Assembly: GCF_000337355.1 (NCBI RefSeq)
Contig: NZ_AOJH01000068.1
Location: 1 to 58,174 of the forward strand
Direction of reading: 5' to 3'
Length of the DNA stretch: 58,174 bases
DNA from: Halorubrum kocurii JCM 14978
Lineage (GTDB): Archaea; Halobacteriota; Halobacteria; Halobacteriales; Haloferacaceae
Shown here: in pieces, positions 36,308-44,774 of the stretch
Layout: each line of letters starts with the position of its first letter
How positions within the stretch are numbered: position 1 is the first letter of the stretch
Position numbers and translations under genes: made by a program
The notes under the pieces: generated by a model
The model's database searches: none
What the model was told of the DNA's origin: nothing
Seen by the model: the letters and a program-made list of their open reading frames with translations, nothing else

Positions 36308-37026
36308 TGCGCGCCGACGCCGACGCCGAGGGCGACGCCGCCGGGTCCGCACCGGACGCGGCGGCCGACCCGGTCGAGTGCGCGCTCGACGCGTTCCGCG
36401 CGGGCGACCCCGTGTGCGTCCACGACTTCGCGGACCGCGAGGGGGAGACGGACATCGTCTACCCGGCCGGCGCCGTCGACGAGGCGGCCGTCGCCCACAT
36501 GCGCAACGACGCGGGCGGGCTGATCTGCGTGGCCGTGAGCGACGCGGTCGGCGACTCGTTCGACTTACCGTTCCTCGCGGACGCGCTCGACCACCCCGCG
36601 GTCGACGACGACCCCGAGTACGACGACCGGTCGTCGTTCTCGCTCCCCGTGAACCACCGCGAGACGTTCACCGGGATCACCGACGAGGACCGCGCTCGGA
36701 CCATCGTCGAACTGGCGAGCGCGGCGGCCGCCGTCGACGCCGACCCCGCGGGGTACGGCCCCGAGGACTTCGCCGCGGAGTTCCGCGCGCCCGGTCACGT
36801 CCACGTGCTGCGGGGCGCTCGGGACGGCTTGGGCGGCCGGACCGGCCACACGGAACTCGGGCTCGCGATGGCTGAGGCGGTCGACGCCGCCCCAGCCGCC
36901 GTCGTCTGCGAGATGCTCGACGACGAGACGGGCGCCGCGCTCTCGCCCGAGGACGCCGAGGCGTACGCCCGCCGGCGCGGGATCCCCTACGTCGAGGGGG
37001 CCGCGCTCGTCGAGGCGTTTAAATAA
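36307..37026 (+). CDS. ribB: 3,4-dihydroxy-2-butanone 4-phosphate synthase
   Basis: It converts ribulose 5-phosphate to the four-carbon unit of riboflavin. It has 239 residues. The acidic active-site loop reads DREGETDIVYPA, with RNDAGGLICVA, GITDEDRARTI and GRTGHTELGLAMA further on. An acidic Ala/Asp-rich extension of about 25 residues precedes the core. It overlaps rbkR by one nucleotide, so the kinase-regulator and this enzyme form one operon. Confidence 0.94.
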   Translation: MRADADAEGDAAGSAPDAAADPVECALDAFRAGDPVCVHDFADREGETDIVYPAGAVDEAAVAHMRNDAGGLICVAVSDAVGDSFDLPFLADALDHPAVDDDPEYDDRSSFSLPVNHRETFTGITDEDRARTIVELASAAAAVDADPAGYGPEDFAAEFRAPGHVHVLRGARDGLGGRTGHTELGLAMAEAVDAAPAAVVCEMLDDETGAALSPEDAEAYARRRGIPYVEGAALVEAFK

Positions 37027-37098
37027 CGAACTACGGTGCTGTCGGCGCGCGCCGCCGAACGGCCGCCTCCGGCGGCCGTGAGGTGCGCGTGCGAGGGA

Positions 37099-37256
37099 GT
37101 CGCTGGTGCCCGAAGCGAAGCGGAGGGTGCCAGCGACGAGGCTGGGGAGGCGTGAGGTGCGGTGCTGTGCGGTGCGCGGCGGGACTCAAAGGGGCAGTCG
37201 CGAGGACAGCGCACGCTCGCTGCGCTGTCCTCGCGACTGGGGCTTTGGAAGTGTTC
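37099..37256 (-). ncRNA. Candidate structured RNA, copy B of the repeat family
   Basis: The predicted +1 is near 37256, 23 nt after a TTATAA box (37280-37285). The 5' box GAACACTTCCAAAGCCCCAG leads into a perfect 19-pair stem (37221-37239 with 37195-37213) closed by a 7-nt loop. The stem extends past a CCC/CCC internal loop by five more pairs (CAAAG/CTTTG). The 3' box (37138-37163) is identical over 26 nt to copy A. A hairpin with G-U pairs (37099-37137) follows and may form the end. Confidence 0.6.
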
Positions 37257-37279
37257 TCCGCCGATCAGTGATTGAGTGT

Positions 37280-37285
37280 TTATAA
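37280..37285 (-). promoter_or_regulatory. TATA box of repeat copy B
   Basis: TTATAA in the context CGCTTATAAACAC, 23 nt before the GAACAC box. Confidence 0.5.
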
Positions 37286-37289
37286 GCGA

Positions 37290-37313
37290 GCGGCTGGGGC
37301 TGTGGCGGTGTTC
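37290..37313 (-). repeat. Half copy of the repeat family (5' box only)
   Basis: The minus strand reads GAACACCGCCACAGCCCCAG plus CCGC, matching the 5' box of copy C. It lacks the TTATAA at the 23-nt position and any 3' box. It ends 5 nt before the TATA box of copy B. Confidence 0.6.
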
Positions 37314-37417
37314 GTCGTGGAGCCGTGAGCAGCTGGTTCATTGTCCAACCTCGGTTCCTCGCGGCAGCCCCCGCCCGGTTGTCACAGTTTTAAGCCCGCC
37401 GACCGCAACCTCCGAGT

Positions 37418-38347
37418 ATGGGATTCGACGAGATGGATGTCGACACGATCTGGAAGAACGGTGAGTTCCTCGACTGGGAGGACGCGACGACTCACGTTCT
37501 GACGCACGCGCTGCACTACGGGAGCGGCGTGTTCGAGGGTGTCCGCTGTTACGACACCGAACAGGGACCGGCGATCTTCCGCTGGGACGAGCACCTCGAC
37601 CGGCTGTTCGACTCCGCGAAGCTGTACGACCTCGAGATCGAGCACTCCCGCGAGGAGATCACCGAGGCGACCCTCGAACTGCTCAACCGACAGGACCTGG
37701 AGTCCTGTTACATCCGGCCGATCGCCTACTACGGCTACGACTCGCTGGGCGTCTCGCCGAAGGACTGCCCGACGGACCTCGTCGTCGCCGCGTGGCCGTG
37801 GGGCGCGTACCTCGGCGAGGAGGCCCTGGAGGACGGCGTCGACGTGATGGTCTCCTCGTGGCGGAAGCACGCCTCCTCGCAGGTGCCCACGAACGTCAAG
37901 ACCACCGGGCTGTACGTCAACTCCATGCTCGCGGGCGAGGAGGCCCGCCGCAACGGCTACGTCGAGGCCATCGTCCTGAACAAGGAGGGGAACGTCGCCG
38001 AGGGGCCGGGCGAGAACATCTTCATGGTCAACGACGGCGAGATCTACACCACCGGCCTCGCGCAGTCGATCCTCGAGGGGATCACCCGCGACACCGTCAT
38101 CGAACTGGCGGAAGAGCGCGGCTACACCGTCCACGACGAGGCCGTTATCTCACGGGGACAGCTGTACACCGCCGACGAGCTGTTCTTCACGGGCTCTGCG
38201 GCCGAGGTGACTCCCATCCGATCGGTCGACGACACGGAGATCGGCGCGGGCACCCGCGGCCCCGTCACGGAGGAGCTCCAGAGCGCCTTCTTCGATCTGG
38301 TGGAACGCCGGACCGACGACCACGACGACTGGTTCAAGTACTTATAA
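37418..38347 (+). CDS. ilvE: Branched-chain amino acid aminotransferase
   Basis: This fold-type IV PLP enzyme is the last step to Val, Leu and Ile. It has 309 residues. Visible are the HALHYGSGVFEGVRCY motif near residue 30, the Schiff-base lysine in NVKTTGLYVNSMLA near residue 160, EGPGENIFMV, and the LFFTGSAAEVTPI loop. The ATG at 37418 has a TATA-like GTTTTAAGC about 25-32 nt upstream, fitting a leaderless message. With ilvA in the same window it covers both ends of the isoleucine pathway, though the genes are not linked in an operon. Confidence 0.95.
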   Translation: MGFDEMDVDTIWKNGEFLDWEDATTHVLTHALHYGSGVFEGVRCYDTEQGPAIFRWDEHLDRLFDSAKLYDLEIEHSREEITEATLELLNRQDLESCYIRPIAYYGYDSLGVSPKDCPTDLVVAAWPWGAYLGEEALEDGVDVMVSSWRKHASSQVPTNVKTTGLYVNSMLAGEEARRNGYVEAIVLNKEGNVAEGPGENIFMVNDGEIYTTGLAQSILEGITRDTVIELAEERGYTVHDEAVISRGQLYTADELFFTGSAAEVTPIRSVDDTEIGAGTRGPVTEELQSAFFDLVERRTDDHDDWFKYL

Positions 38348-38448
38348 AACGACCCTCTCGGGCGTCTCTCTGCCTCTCCGCGGTCTCCGCGGTCTCCGCC
38401 GAGACTCCCTCCGATTCTCGCGTTTTCTCCGCCGGGCTCACCTCCCGA

Positions 38449-38496
38449 TCAGTCGCCGTCTCAGTCGCTCTCGCCGTCTCAGTCGCTCTCGCCGAT
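38449..38496. repeat. 18-bp direct repeat at the DUF502 gene 3' end
   Basis: TCAGTCGCTCTCGCCGTC occurs as two near-full copies (38461, 38479) plus a 12-base partial copy before them, next to the stop of the minus-strand gene. A shorter GCGGTCTCC repeat lies at about 38378-38396. Confidence 0.7.
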
Positions 38497-39206
38497 CAGT
38501 CGCCCTCGCCGCTGCCGTCGGTCGACGGCCGCTCGGCCTCGCCCGGGGTCCCGTCGGTGCGGACGCCGCCGACGCCGCCCGGCTTGCCGGTGGTCCCCTC
38601 GGGCGGGCGCTCCTCCTCGACGGGGACCTGGTGTGCGGACTCGGCGAAGCCGGCCGAGAGGACGCGCGTCATCCCCTCCTCGACGGTCTCGCCGGTCTCC
38701 TCGATGCGCTCCGGCTCGACTTCGATGACGAAGCCGGTGGTGATGTTCGGAGCGGTCGGCATGAACAGGACGATCTTCCCGTCGCGGGTCTTCTTCCCGG
38801 TCCGGAACGCGGTCATGCGGATCCCCGGCCACGTCTCGATGTACACCGGGCTCTGGAGCTCGTCCGTCCCGGAGACGGCCGTCTCGATCGCGAGCTTCGA
38901 CGCGTTGTACACCACGCGCAGCGCCGGGATTCTGTTTATCGCGCCGTCGACGGCCGACTCCGCCAGCCGGCCGAGCGTCGTCCGCATGAAGTAGCCGACC
39001 GCGAGGACGACGGTCGCGAACACCGCCAGCGCGATGATCACCCGGGAGACCGGCTCCAGCGGGGCGGGAATGATCGCCGGCTGGAGCCCCTCGATCAGCG
39101 GGATCGACGCGATGTACCGGTAGATCCACTGGAGGACTAAGAGCAGCACCAACAGGGGGGCCAGCACGATGAGACCGCTGGCGAAGTCGCGTTTCCACGT
39201 GGACAT
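38496..39206 (-). CDS. DUF502 family membrane protein
   Basis: The product has 236 residues with two membrane helices near the N-terminus (about 10-30, GLIVLAPLLVLLLVLQWIY, and about 55-75). The conserved DUF502 cytoplasmic part follows (RIPALRVVYNASKLAIETA, then GKIVLFMPTAPNITTGFVIEV). The tail is Gly/Pro/Glu-rich. A plant homologue acts in membrane trafficking, but no archaeal role is known. TATA-like CTTAAGGG (39228-39235, minus strand) supports the ATG. Confidence 0.87.
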   Translation of the reverse strand: MSTWKRDFASGLIVLAPLLVLLLVLQWIYRYIASIPLIEGLQPAIIPAPLEPVSRVIIALAVFATVVLAVGYFMRTTLGRLAESAVDGAINRIPALRVVYNASKLAIETAVSGTDELQSPVYIETWPGIRMTAFRTGKKTRDGKIVLFMPTAPNITTGFVIEVEPERIEETGETVEEGMTRVLSAGFAESAHQVPVEEERPPEGTTGKPGGVGGVRTDGTPGEAERPSTDGSGEGD

Positions 39207-39328
39207 CTATCGAGTCGATATGTGGCGGCGACCCTTAAGAGGGCTTCTACGGGAGCGCACGGCTACGCTTCCTCGGCTCGCGTCCGGGCGTCCGCGACGA
39301 TCGCTCGGCGCCTCGCTCACCGAATCGC

Positions 39329-40168
39329 TCACTGGCCGACCACCGCCCGCAGCGCGAACGTCAGGTTCTGTCTGCGCTCGCGCACTCGCCGGTAGAAGTA
39401 CGAGAGCCACTTCGTCCCGTAGGGGGCGTACTGGGCCACGTCCACTCCCTGCGCGGCGAGGTCGCGCTGGGCGTCCTCTCGGACGCCCATCAGCATCTGG
39501 ACCTCGTAGTCGGTCCCGTGTTCGCGGGCGAGGCGGTCGGCCAGCCCGATCATCTCGGGGTCGTGGCTGCCGACGGCGACGCCCCGGTCTCGGGCCTCGA
39601 ACAGGAAGCGGAGGTCGTCGCGGTACGCCTCGTCGACCCGCGATTTCTCCCTGTACGCGATCGACTTCGGCTCGTCGTACGCGCCCTTCACGAGCCGTAT
39701 CTTCCCGGGCACGTCGCGGAGCCGGTCGAGGTCCTCGCGGGTGCGCTTGAGGTTCGACTGGACGCACTGGCCGACGCTCCACGGGTACTCCGCGGCGATC
39801 GACTCGAAGGCGCCGAGCGTCGCGTCGGTGGTGTCGGCGTCCTCCATGTCGCACCAGACGAACGCGTCGAGCTCGTGGGCGCGAGCGACGATCTCGCGGT
39901 AGTGCTCCTCGAAGCACTCGTCGGACACGTCGAGGCCGATCTGGGAGGGCTTCACCGAGACGCAGGCGTCCAGCCCGCTGTCGGCGATGTCCTCCAAGAG
40001 CGCGAGGTACGCGTCGGTGTCCGCGCGCGCGTCGTCGCGGTCGTCGTAGTGCTCCCCGAGCAGGTTCAGGATGACGGCGACGCCGTCCTCGTTGCGCGCT
40101 CGGGCGTGCTCGATGGCTTCCGGGACGCTCTCGCCGGCGACGAACCGACGCGCGATCGGAGGGATCAT
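39329..40168 (-). CDS. Proline dehydrogenase
   Basis: This FAD enzyme oxidises L-proline to pyrroline-5-carboxylate. It has 279 residues forming a short TIM barrel. Typical elements are AVILNLLGEHYDD, CVSVKPSQIGLD, FVWCDMEDADTTD, KIRLVKGAYDEPK, VGSHDPEMI, YEVQMLMGVR and the C-terminal YAPYGTKWLSYFYRRVRERR that binds substrate carboxylate. It stands alone; no pyrroline carboxylate dehydrogenase is nearby. It probably also lets the cell use proline as a carbon source. Confidence 0.94.
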   Translation of the reverse strand: MIPPIARRFVAGESVPEAIEHARARNEDGVAVILNLLGEHYDDRDDARADTDAYLALLEDIADSGLDACVSVKPSQIGLDVSDECFEEHYREIVARAHELDAFVWCDMEDADTTDATLGAFESIAAEYPWSVGQCVQSNLKRTREDLDRLRDVPGKIRLVKGAYDEPKSIAYREKSRVDEAYRDDLRFLFEARDRGVAVGSHDPEMIGLADRLAREHGTDYEVQMLMGVREDAQRDLAAQGVDVAQYAPYGTKWLSYFYRRVRERRQNLTFALRAVVGQ

Positions 40169-40304
40169 ACAGCCTACTCGCGTCGGTAGCGACTTGATTG
40201 TTGCCGACTCGGACGGTTTCGGGGCGGACCGCGCGTGAGTCGACCGTCGCTTCGGCCCGGTCCGGATCCGAGGTTTATATACCCCAGACGGGCGACGGTG
40301 GGGT

Positions 40305-40847
40305 ATGATCGGTTCGCTCGTCGCGACCGCGTTCTGGGCGATGTTGCCCGCCTACGTGCCGAACAACGCCGCGGTGATCGCCGGCGGCGGCCGCCCCATC
40401 GACGGCGGTCGCGAGTGGCGCGGCGCCCGCCTGCTCGGCGACGGCAAGACGTGGCGCGGCACCGCGGTCGGCACCCTGGCCGGGGTCGCCCTCGCGCTCG
40501 CGCTCAACGCCCTCGCGGAGCCCGCGAGCGCCGCGCTCGGCGTCGACCTCCCGACGTTCGCGCTCCCGGCCGCGTTCGCGCTCGCGTTCGGCGCGATGTG
40601 CGGCGACATCGGCGCCTCGTTCCTCAAGCGCCGGTCGGGCCGGGAGCGTGGGGCTGCGTTCCCCGGGCTCGACCAGCTCGACTTCGTCGTCGTCGCGCTC
40701 GCGGCCGTCTTCGTCGTCGACACCGACTGGGCGCTCGCGGTGTTCACGCCGTCCGTCCTGTTGGTCGTCCTCGTGATGACGCCGATCCTCCACGTCGTCA
40801 CGAACGTCGGCGCCTACGCGCTCGGGCTGAAGAACGAGCCCTGGTAG
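40305..40847 (+). CDS. carS: CDP-archaeol synthase
   Basis: It transfers CMP to the archaeal ether lipid DGGGP, making the activated CDP-lipid for polar head groups. It has 180 residues and five membrane helices. The cytoplasmic loop with RRPIDGG and [18 protein letters not shown], and the [21 protein letters not shown] motif with its Asp and Lys, are the catalytic signatures. TATA box GGTTTATATACC (about 40271-40282) predicts a leaderless transcript starting at this ATG. Confidence 0.95.
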   Translation: MIGSLVATAFWAMLPAYVPNNAAVIAGGGRPIDGGREWRGARLLGDGKTWRGTAVGTLAGVALALALNALAEPASAALGVDLPTFALPAAFALAFGAMCGDIGASFLKRRSGRERGAAFPGLDQLDFVVVALAAVFVVDTDWALAVFTPSVLLVVLVMTPILHVVTNVGAYALGLKNEPW

Positions 40848-40962
40848 GCGCGTCGCGCTGAGCGACGCGGCGGACGCGTCGCCGCCGCCTCCTCGACCTT
40901 CGTTCACACGGGACATCCGCTTGCTGTAGGTTTTTGCGCCGACGGGCACAACCGTTCGATCG

Positions 40963-41976
40963 ATGACCCCAGAACTCGACGCGATCGACCTCGACACGGT
41001 CCCCCTCGGCCGAACCGGCCTCCGGACGAGCGAGCTCCAGCTCGGCACGTGGCGGTTCGGTCGCGTGACCGAGGCGGGCAACGTGGAGATCGACGAGGCC
41101 CGCGCCCACGAGCTGCTCGACGGGTACGAGGCCGCCGGCGGGCGCTACATCGACACCGCCGACGTGTACGGCGGCGGCGACTGCGAGCGCTGGATCGGCG
41201 ACTGGCTCGCCGAGCGCGACCGCGAGCGCTTTACGATCGCCTCGAAGGTGTACTGGCAGATCCGCGACGGCGACCCGAACAGCCGCGGCACGAACCGCAA
41301 GAACGTCCGCCACCGCGTCGACGCCCTCCTCGACCGGCTCGACACCGACTACCTCGACGTCCTCTACATCCACCGCTGGGACGACGAGACGCCGGCCCGC
41401 GAGCTGATGAAGACGCTCAACGGGCTCGTCGAGTCCGGAAAGGTCCACTACATCGGCGCCTCCACGCTCCGCCCGAACGCGTGGAAGGTCGCCCGCGCCA
41501 ACCAGATCGCCCGCGACGAGGGGTGGGAGCCGTTCACCGTCCTCCAGCCGCGCTACAACCTCGTCGACCGCGAGATCGAGGGAGACTACCTGGAGTTCGC
41601 GCGCCAGCGCGACCTCGCCGTCTCGCCGTGGAGCCCGCTCGGACAGGGCTTCCTGACCGGGAAGTACGACCGCGACGAGGACCTCCCGGAGGAGTCGAAG
41701 GCCGCCGAGTCGAGCCGCTTCCAGGAGGCGTACCTCACCGAGACGAACTTCGACCTCCACGACGAGCTCGACGCGGTCGCCGACGCGGTCGACGCGACCC
41801 CCGCACAGACCGCCCTCTCGTGGCTCGCTCACCGCGACGGCGTCACCGCGCCGATCGTCGGCGCGCGCACGACCGATCAGCTCGCGGAGAACCTCGCGGC
41901 CGCGGAGATCGACCTGTCCGACGAGCAGGTCGACCGGCTCACCGCCGCGAAGCCCGGGCCGTACGACGGACTGTGA
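40963..41976 (+). CDS. Aldo/keto reductase
   Basis: This NADPH-dependent oxidoreductase of the AKR superfamily has 337 residues. The TIM barrel shows RYIDTADVYGGGDCE (catalytic Asp and Tyr), IASKVYWQI (catalytic Lys), LYIHRWDDETP (catalytic His), and the cofactor-site LSWLAHRDGVTAPIVGARTTDQ. The substrate is unknown. It is a single gene with a short gap to the convergent hisH. Confidence 0.92.
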   Translation: MTPELDAIDLDTVPLGRTGLRTSELQLGTWRFGRVTEAGNVEIDEARAHELLDGYEAAGGRYIDTADVYGGGDCERWIGDWLAERDRERFTIASKVYWQIRDGDPNSRGTNRKNVRHRVDALLDRLDTDYLDVLYIHRWDDETPARELMKTLNGLVESGKVHYIGASTLRPNAWKVARANQIARDEGWEPFTVLQPRYNLVDREIEGDYLEFARQRDLAVSPWSPLGQGFLTGKYDRDEDLPEESKAAESSRFQEAYLTETNFDLHDELDAVADAVDATPAQTALSWLAHRDGVTAPIVGARTTDQLAENLAAAEIDLSDEQVDRLTAAKPGPYDGL

Positions 41977-42012
41977 GGCGGGTCTTGGGTCGACTCGCCT
42001 CCGACTCGGGGC

Positions 42013-42726
42013 CTACCGGTCCGCGCAGTACTCGACGAAGTTCCGCAGAATTCTGAGCCCCGTCTCCCCGCTCTTCTCGGGGTGGAACTGCGTGCCGAAC
42101 ACGTTGCCCGCCTCGTTGGCGACGACGGCGGGGAAGTCGACCCCGTAGTCCGCGGTGGCGACGACCGCGTCCGGGTCGTCGGGCTCCGCGTAGTAGGAGT
42201 GGACGAAGTAGGCGTACTCCCCGTCGACGGACCCCCCCGTGGGTCCGTCTGCCTGCGGGGTCTCTGACCCCGCTCTGTCGACCCCCTCGACGATGGGGTG
42301 GTCGCGCTCGACCTCGAGCTCGTTCCAGCCCATGTGCGGGACCTTGCGGTCGACGTCGAACCGGACGTTGGTGCCGGAGACGAGATCGAGGCCGGTCACC
42401 TCGCCTTCCCCCTCGTGGTCGGCCTCCTCGCTAGAGGTGAGAAGCATCTGCATCCCGAGACAGATTCCGAAGAGGGGACGGCCAGCCTCAGCGTGGTCGG
42501 TCAGCGCCTCGCGCAGGGGCCCGGCGTTCTCCATCCCCTCGCGGAACGCGCCGACGCCGGGGAGGACGACGCCGTCGGCGGCCGCGAATGCCTCCGGGTC
42601 GTCAGTGATGTCGACCGAGGCGCCCGCGCGTTCCAGCCCGCGGGTCGCGGACCGAAGGTTCCCGAGACCGTAGTCGACCAGAACCACGTCCGCCAGCGTC
42701 TCCGCGGGCGGTTCGAAAGTGCTCAT
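42013..42726 (-). CDS. hisH: Imidazole glycerol phosphate synthase, glutamine amidotransferase subunit
   Basis: It supplies ammonia to HisF for the imidazole ring of histidine. It has 237 residues. Class I amidotransferase signatures: VVLPGVGAFREGM, the catalytic Cys in FGICLGMQML, and His/Glu in FGTQFHPEKSGETG. I chose the ATG at 42726 (MSTFEPP), which is followed by the DYGLGNLRS motif. Between VEGV and EYAYFVHSYY there is an extra stretch of about 18 residues encoded by two palindromes (42223-42282), absent from typical HisH proteins. Confidence 0.94.
   Translation of the reverse strand: MSTFEPPAETLADVVLVDYGLGNLRSATRGLERAGASVDITDDPEAFAAADGVVLPGVGAFREGMENAGPLREALTDHAEAGRPLFGICLGMQMLLTSSEEADHEGEGEVTGLDLVSGTNVRFDVDRKVPHMGWNELEVERDHPIVEGVDRAGSETPQADGPTGGSVDGEYAYFVHSYYAEPDDPDAVVATADYGVDFPAVVANEAGNVFGTQFHPEKSGETGLRILRNFVEYCADR
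42223..42282. repeat. In-frame palindromic insert within hisH
   Basis: Two GTCGAC copies (42223-42228, 42277-42282) bracket 48 nt made largely of two hairpins: GGACCC-ccccgt-GGGTCC (42229-42246) and CGGGGTC-tct-GACCCCG (42256-42272). The start-to-start distance of the GTCGAC copies is 54 nt, exactly 18 codons, so the frame is kept. Confidence 0.6.
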
Positions 42727-42849
42727 GGGTCCCCTCCGAGGGGGACGGAAAAGTCGGTTTCCCTTGTGGCAGTTCGGTGGACGGCCGTCCACTCCGGACG
42801 GGTGCGGTCCGGTTTAAACGGGGCGCGGACGGCGAGGGCGCTGCGGCGG

Positions 42850-43938
42850 TTATCTCAGCATCGAGTCAGCCATCCGGCGCGGGAAGCCCGTGATGAGCTC
42901 CCAGATGCTCATCTCCACGTCGTCGGAGCGCAGCCGCGACCGGAGCCGCTGGCTGAACAGCTCGACGGAGATGATGAGCAGGAAGATGGCGAGTAGCGTC
43001 GCCATCATGTTCGTGAACCGCAGCAGGTTCTGCTGCGAGGTGAGGACGTACCCGAGTCCGCCCGCACCGATGACGCCGACGGTGACGCCGATGCGGACGT
43101 TGATCTCGAAGATGTACAGCGTCCACGCGATGAACGCGGTCCGGACTTGGCTCAGCATGCCGAAGAAGACGATCTGCGGCTTGCTTGCCCCGGTCGTGCG
43201 CATCGCCTCGATCGGCCCGTCCTCGATCTCCTCGAGCTCGTCGACGAACAGCCGTCCGAGGTTCCCGATCGTGTCGAACGCGATCGCGATCGCGGCCGAG
43301 GCGGGCCCGAGCCCGAGGAACGGGATGAAGATGAGCGTCCAGATGATCGCGGGGATCGCCCGGATGAACGACATCGTCCCGCGGAAGATGAAGTTGAAGG
43401 GGAACGGGGTGACGCGCTCGGAGCCGAGCGTCCCGAAGACGAGCGCGAACGGGAACCCGAGAACCGTCCCGACGAACCCCATCGCGAGCGTGATGCCGGC
43501 CTCCCCGAAGATCTGGAAGATCCCGAGCTCCTGGAAGAAGAACACGTAGATATCCGTCGGGTTCGGCGGGAACTGGAACAGGAGCCCGCCGATCTCGGGG
43601 TCGTACAGCAGGTTCTCCTGTCTGATGAAACTGATGTACTGGCCGACGTCGAGGAACGGGATCACGCCGAAGTAGTCGGTGATCGGGAAGAAGCCGGTCA
43701 GCGATTCGGTGAACGTCTCGAGGCGCGCGTCCGGATCCAGCAGCTCCGTCGCGGCGAACGCCTGCAGGGTCGTAAACGCGAGGAACGCCAGCAGTCCGGT
43801 CCACCCGAGCGCCCGGCGGCGACGGGTCTGCTTGATGTTCTCGAACTGTTCGGTGATGCGGTCCGGAACGTCGGCGTCGTCGACGCCGACCGCCTTCGAT
43901 CTGCGCGTCCCGTCGGAATCGGTGGTGTCTGTTGTCAC
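42850..43938 (-). CDS. phnE: Phosphonate/phosphate-type ABC transporter permease
   Basis: The product is an inner-membrane channel subunit of a PhnCDE-type importer, with 362 residues and about six or seven helices. The EAA-type loop reads EAMRTTGASKPQIVFFGMLSQ near residue 265. A first helix (LGWTGLLAFLAFTTLQAF) and a periplasmic loop (about 65-135) precede the core. I use the GTG at 43938 rather than the ATG at 44001, because the extra 21 residues are arginine-rich out-of-frame reading of the phnC end; the gap to phnC is then 22 nt. Confidence 0.87.
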   Translation of the reverse strand: MTTDTTDSDGTRRSKAVGVDDADVPDRITEQFENIKQTRRRRALGWTGLLAFLAFTTLQAFAATELLDPDARLETFTESLTGFFPITDYFGVIPFLDVGQYISFIRQENLLYDPEIGGLLFQFPPNPTDIYVFFFQELGIFQIFGEAGITLAMGFVGTVLGFPFALVFGTLGSERVTPFPFNFIFRGTMSFIRAIPAIIWTLIFIPFLGLGPASAAIAIAFDTIGNLGRLFVDELEEIEDGPIEAMRTTGASKPQIVFFGMLSQVRTAFIAWTLYIFEINVRIGVTVGVIGAGGLGYVLTSQQNLLRFTNMMATLLAIFLLIISVELFSQRLRSRLRSDDVEMSIWELITGFPRRMADSMLR

Positions 43939-43960
43939 TCGTAGATCAGCTCCGTTCTCG

Positions 43961-44746
43961 TCACGTCGTCGCGACCTCGTCGGCCGCGCCGTCCCCGTCA
44001 CCGTCGTCGCGGACGAACATCCCCTTCGTGTCTATGTCGCCGTAGAGGTCGTCGATGACATCGATCGTCAGATCGTCCCGGTACCCGTCGAACACCTTCT
44101 TGCCGTCTCTGAGACCGATGAACCGGTGTCCGAACTTCCGGGCGATGTTCACCTGGTGGAGGCTACAGAAGGTCGTCAGATCGCGGTCGTCGGAGGCGGT
44201 TCGGAGGTACCCCATTACGCTCTGTGCGCTGCCGGGGTCGAGGCTCGCGACCGGTTCGTCTGCGAGCAAGACGTTCGGCTGTTGAACGAGCGCGCGAGAG
44301 ATCCCCACCCGCTGCTGTTGGCCGCCGCTCATGCTCCGCGCCTTCTGTTCGGCCTCGTCGAGGAGCCCGACCGTGTCGAGCGCGTCGAGGGCGCGGTGTT
44401 TCTCCTCGGGGTCCTGTAGCTGCAGCACGCTCGTGAGGAACCCCGAGCGGTGGACGCCGCCGGAAAGCGAGTTCGAGTACGCCGTCATATCGCCGATGAT
44501 GTTGTGCTGCTGGAAGATCATCGCGACGTCCGGCCGCGGCTCGATCATCGGCTCGTCGTCGATCCGGATCTCCCCCTCCGTCGGGGCGAGCAGCCCGCTC
44601 AGCGTCCGGAGCAGCGTCGACTTCCCGGAGCCCGAGACCCCGAGCACGATGACGAACTCGCCGGCGGGAACCTCGAAGGACACGTCGTCGAGCGCGACCG
44701 TGTCGCCGAACCGTTTCGTAAGACCGTCTACTTCGATGTAAGTCAT
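43961..44746 (-). CDS. phnC: Phosphonate/phosphate-type ABC transporter ATPase
   Basis: The importer's ATPase has 261 residues. Walker A is GVSGSGKST, the signature is MSGGQQQRVG and Walker B is NVLLADEPVASLD, with the H-loop in FCSLHQVN. The C-terminus ends in an acidic tail. I start at the ATG at 44746 (MTYIEVDGL), where the fold begins. Located between phnD (28 nt upstream) and phnE. Confidence 0.92.
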   Translation of the reverse strand: MTYIEVDGLTKRFGDTVALDDVSFEVPAGEFVIVLGVSGSGKSTLLRTLSGLLAPTEGEIRIDDEPMIEPRPDVAMIFQQHNIIGDMTAYSNSLSGGVHRSGFLTSVLQLQDPEEKHRALDALDTVGLLDEAEQKARSMSGGQQQRVGISRALVQQPNVLLADEPVASLDPGSAQSVMGYLRTASDDRDLTTFCSLHQVNIARKFGHRFIGLRDGKKVFDGYRDDLTIDVIDDLYGDIDTKGMFVRDDGDGDGAADEVATT

Positions 44747-44774
44747 AAAGAAAGCGTGTAACAGCTCGCTCGGT

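Larger units (their letters stand above)
37027..37417. other. Gap between ribB and ilvE, filled by repeat copy B
   Basis: No protein gene. It holds the structured element (37099-37256), its TATA box, a half copy (37290-37313) and the ilvE promoter (TATA-like GTTTTAAGC near 37386-37394). Confidence 0.6.

Noticed and set aside
42850-44001. ATG at 44001 as phnE start
   Set aside because: It would overlap phnC by 41 nt, and the extra residues are arginine-rich out-of-frame reading of the phnC acidic tail.
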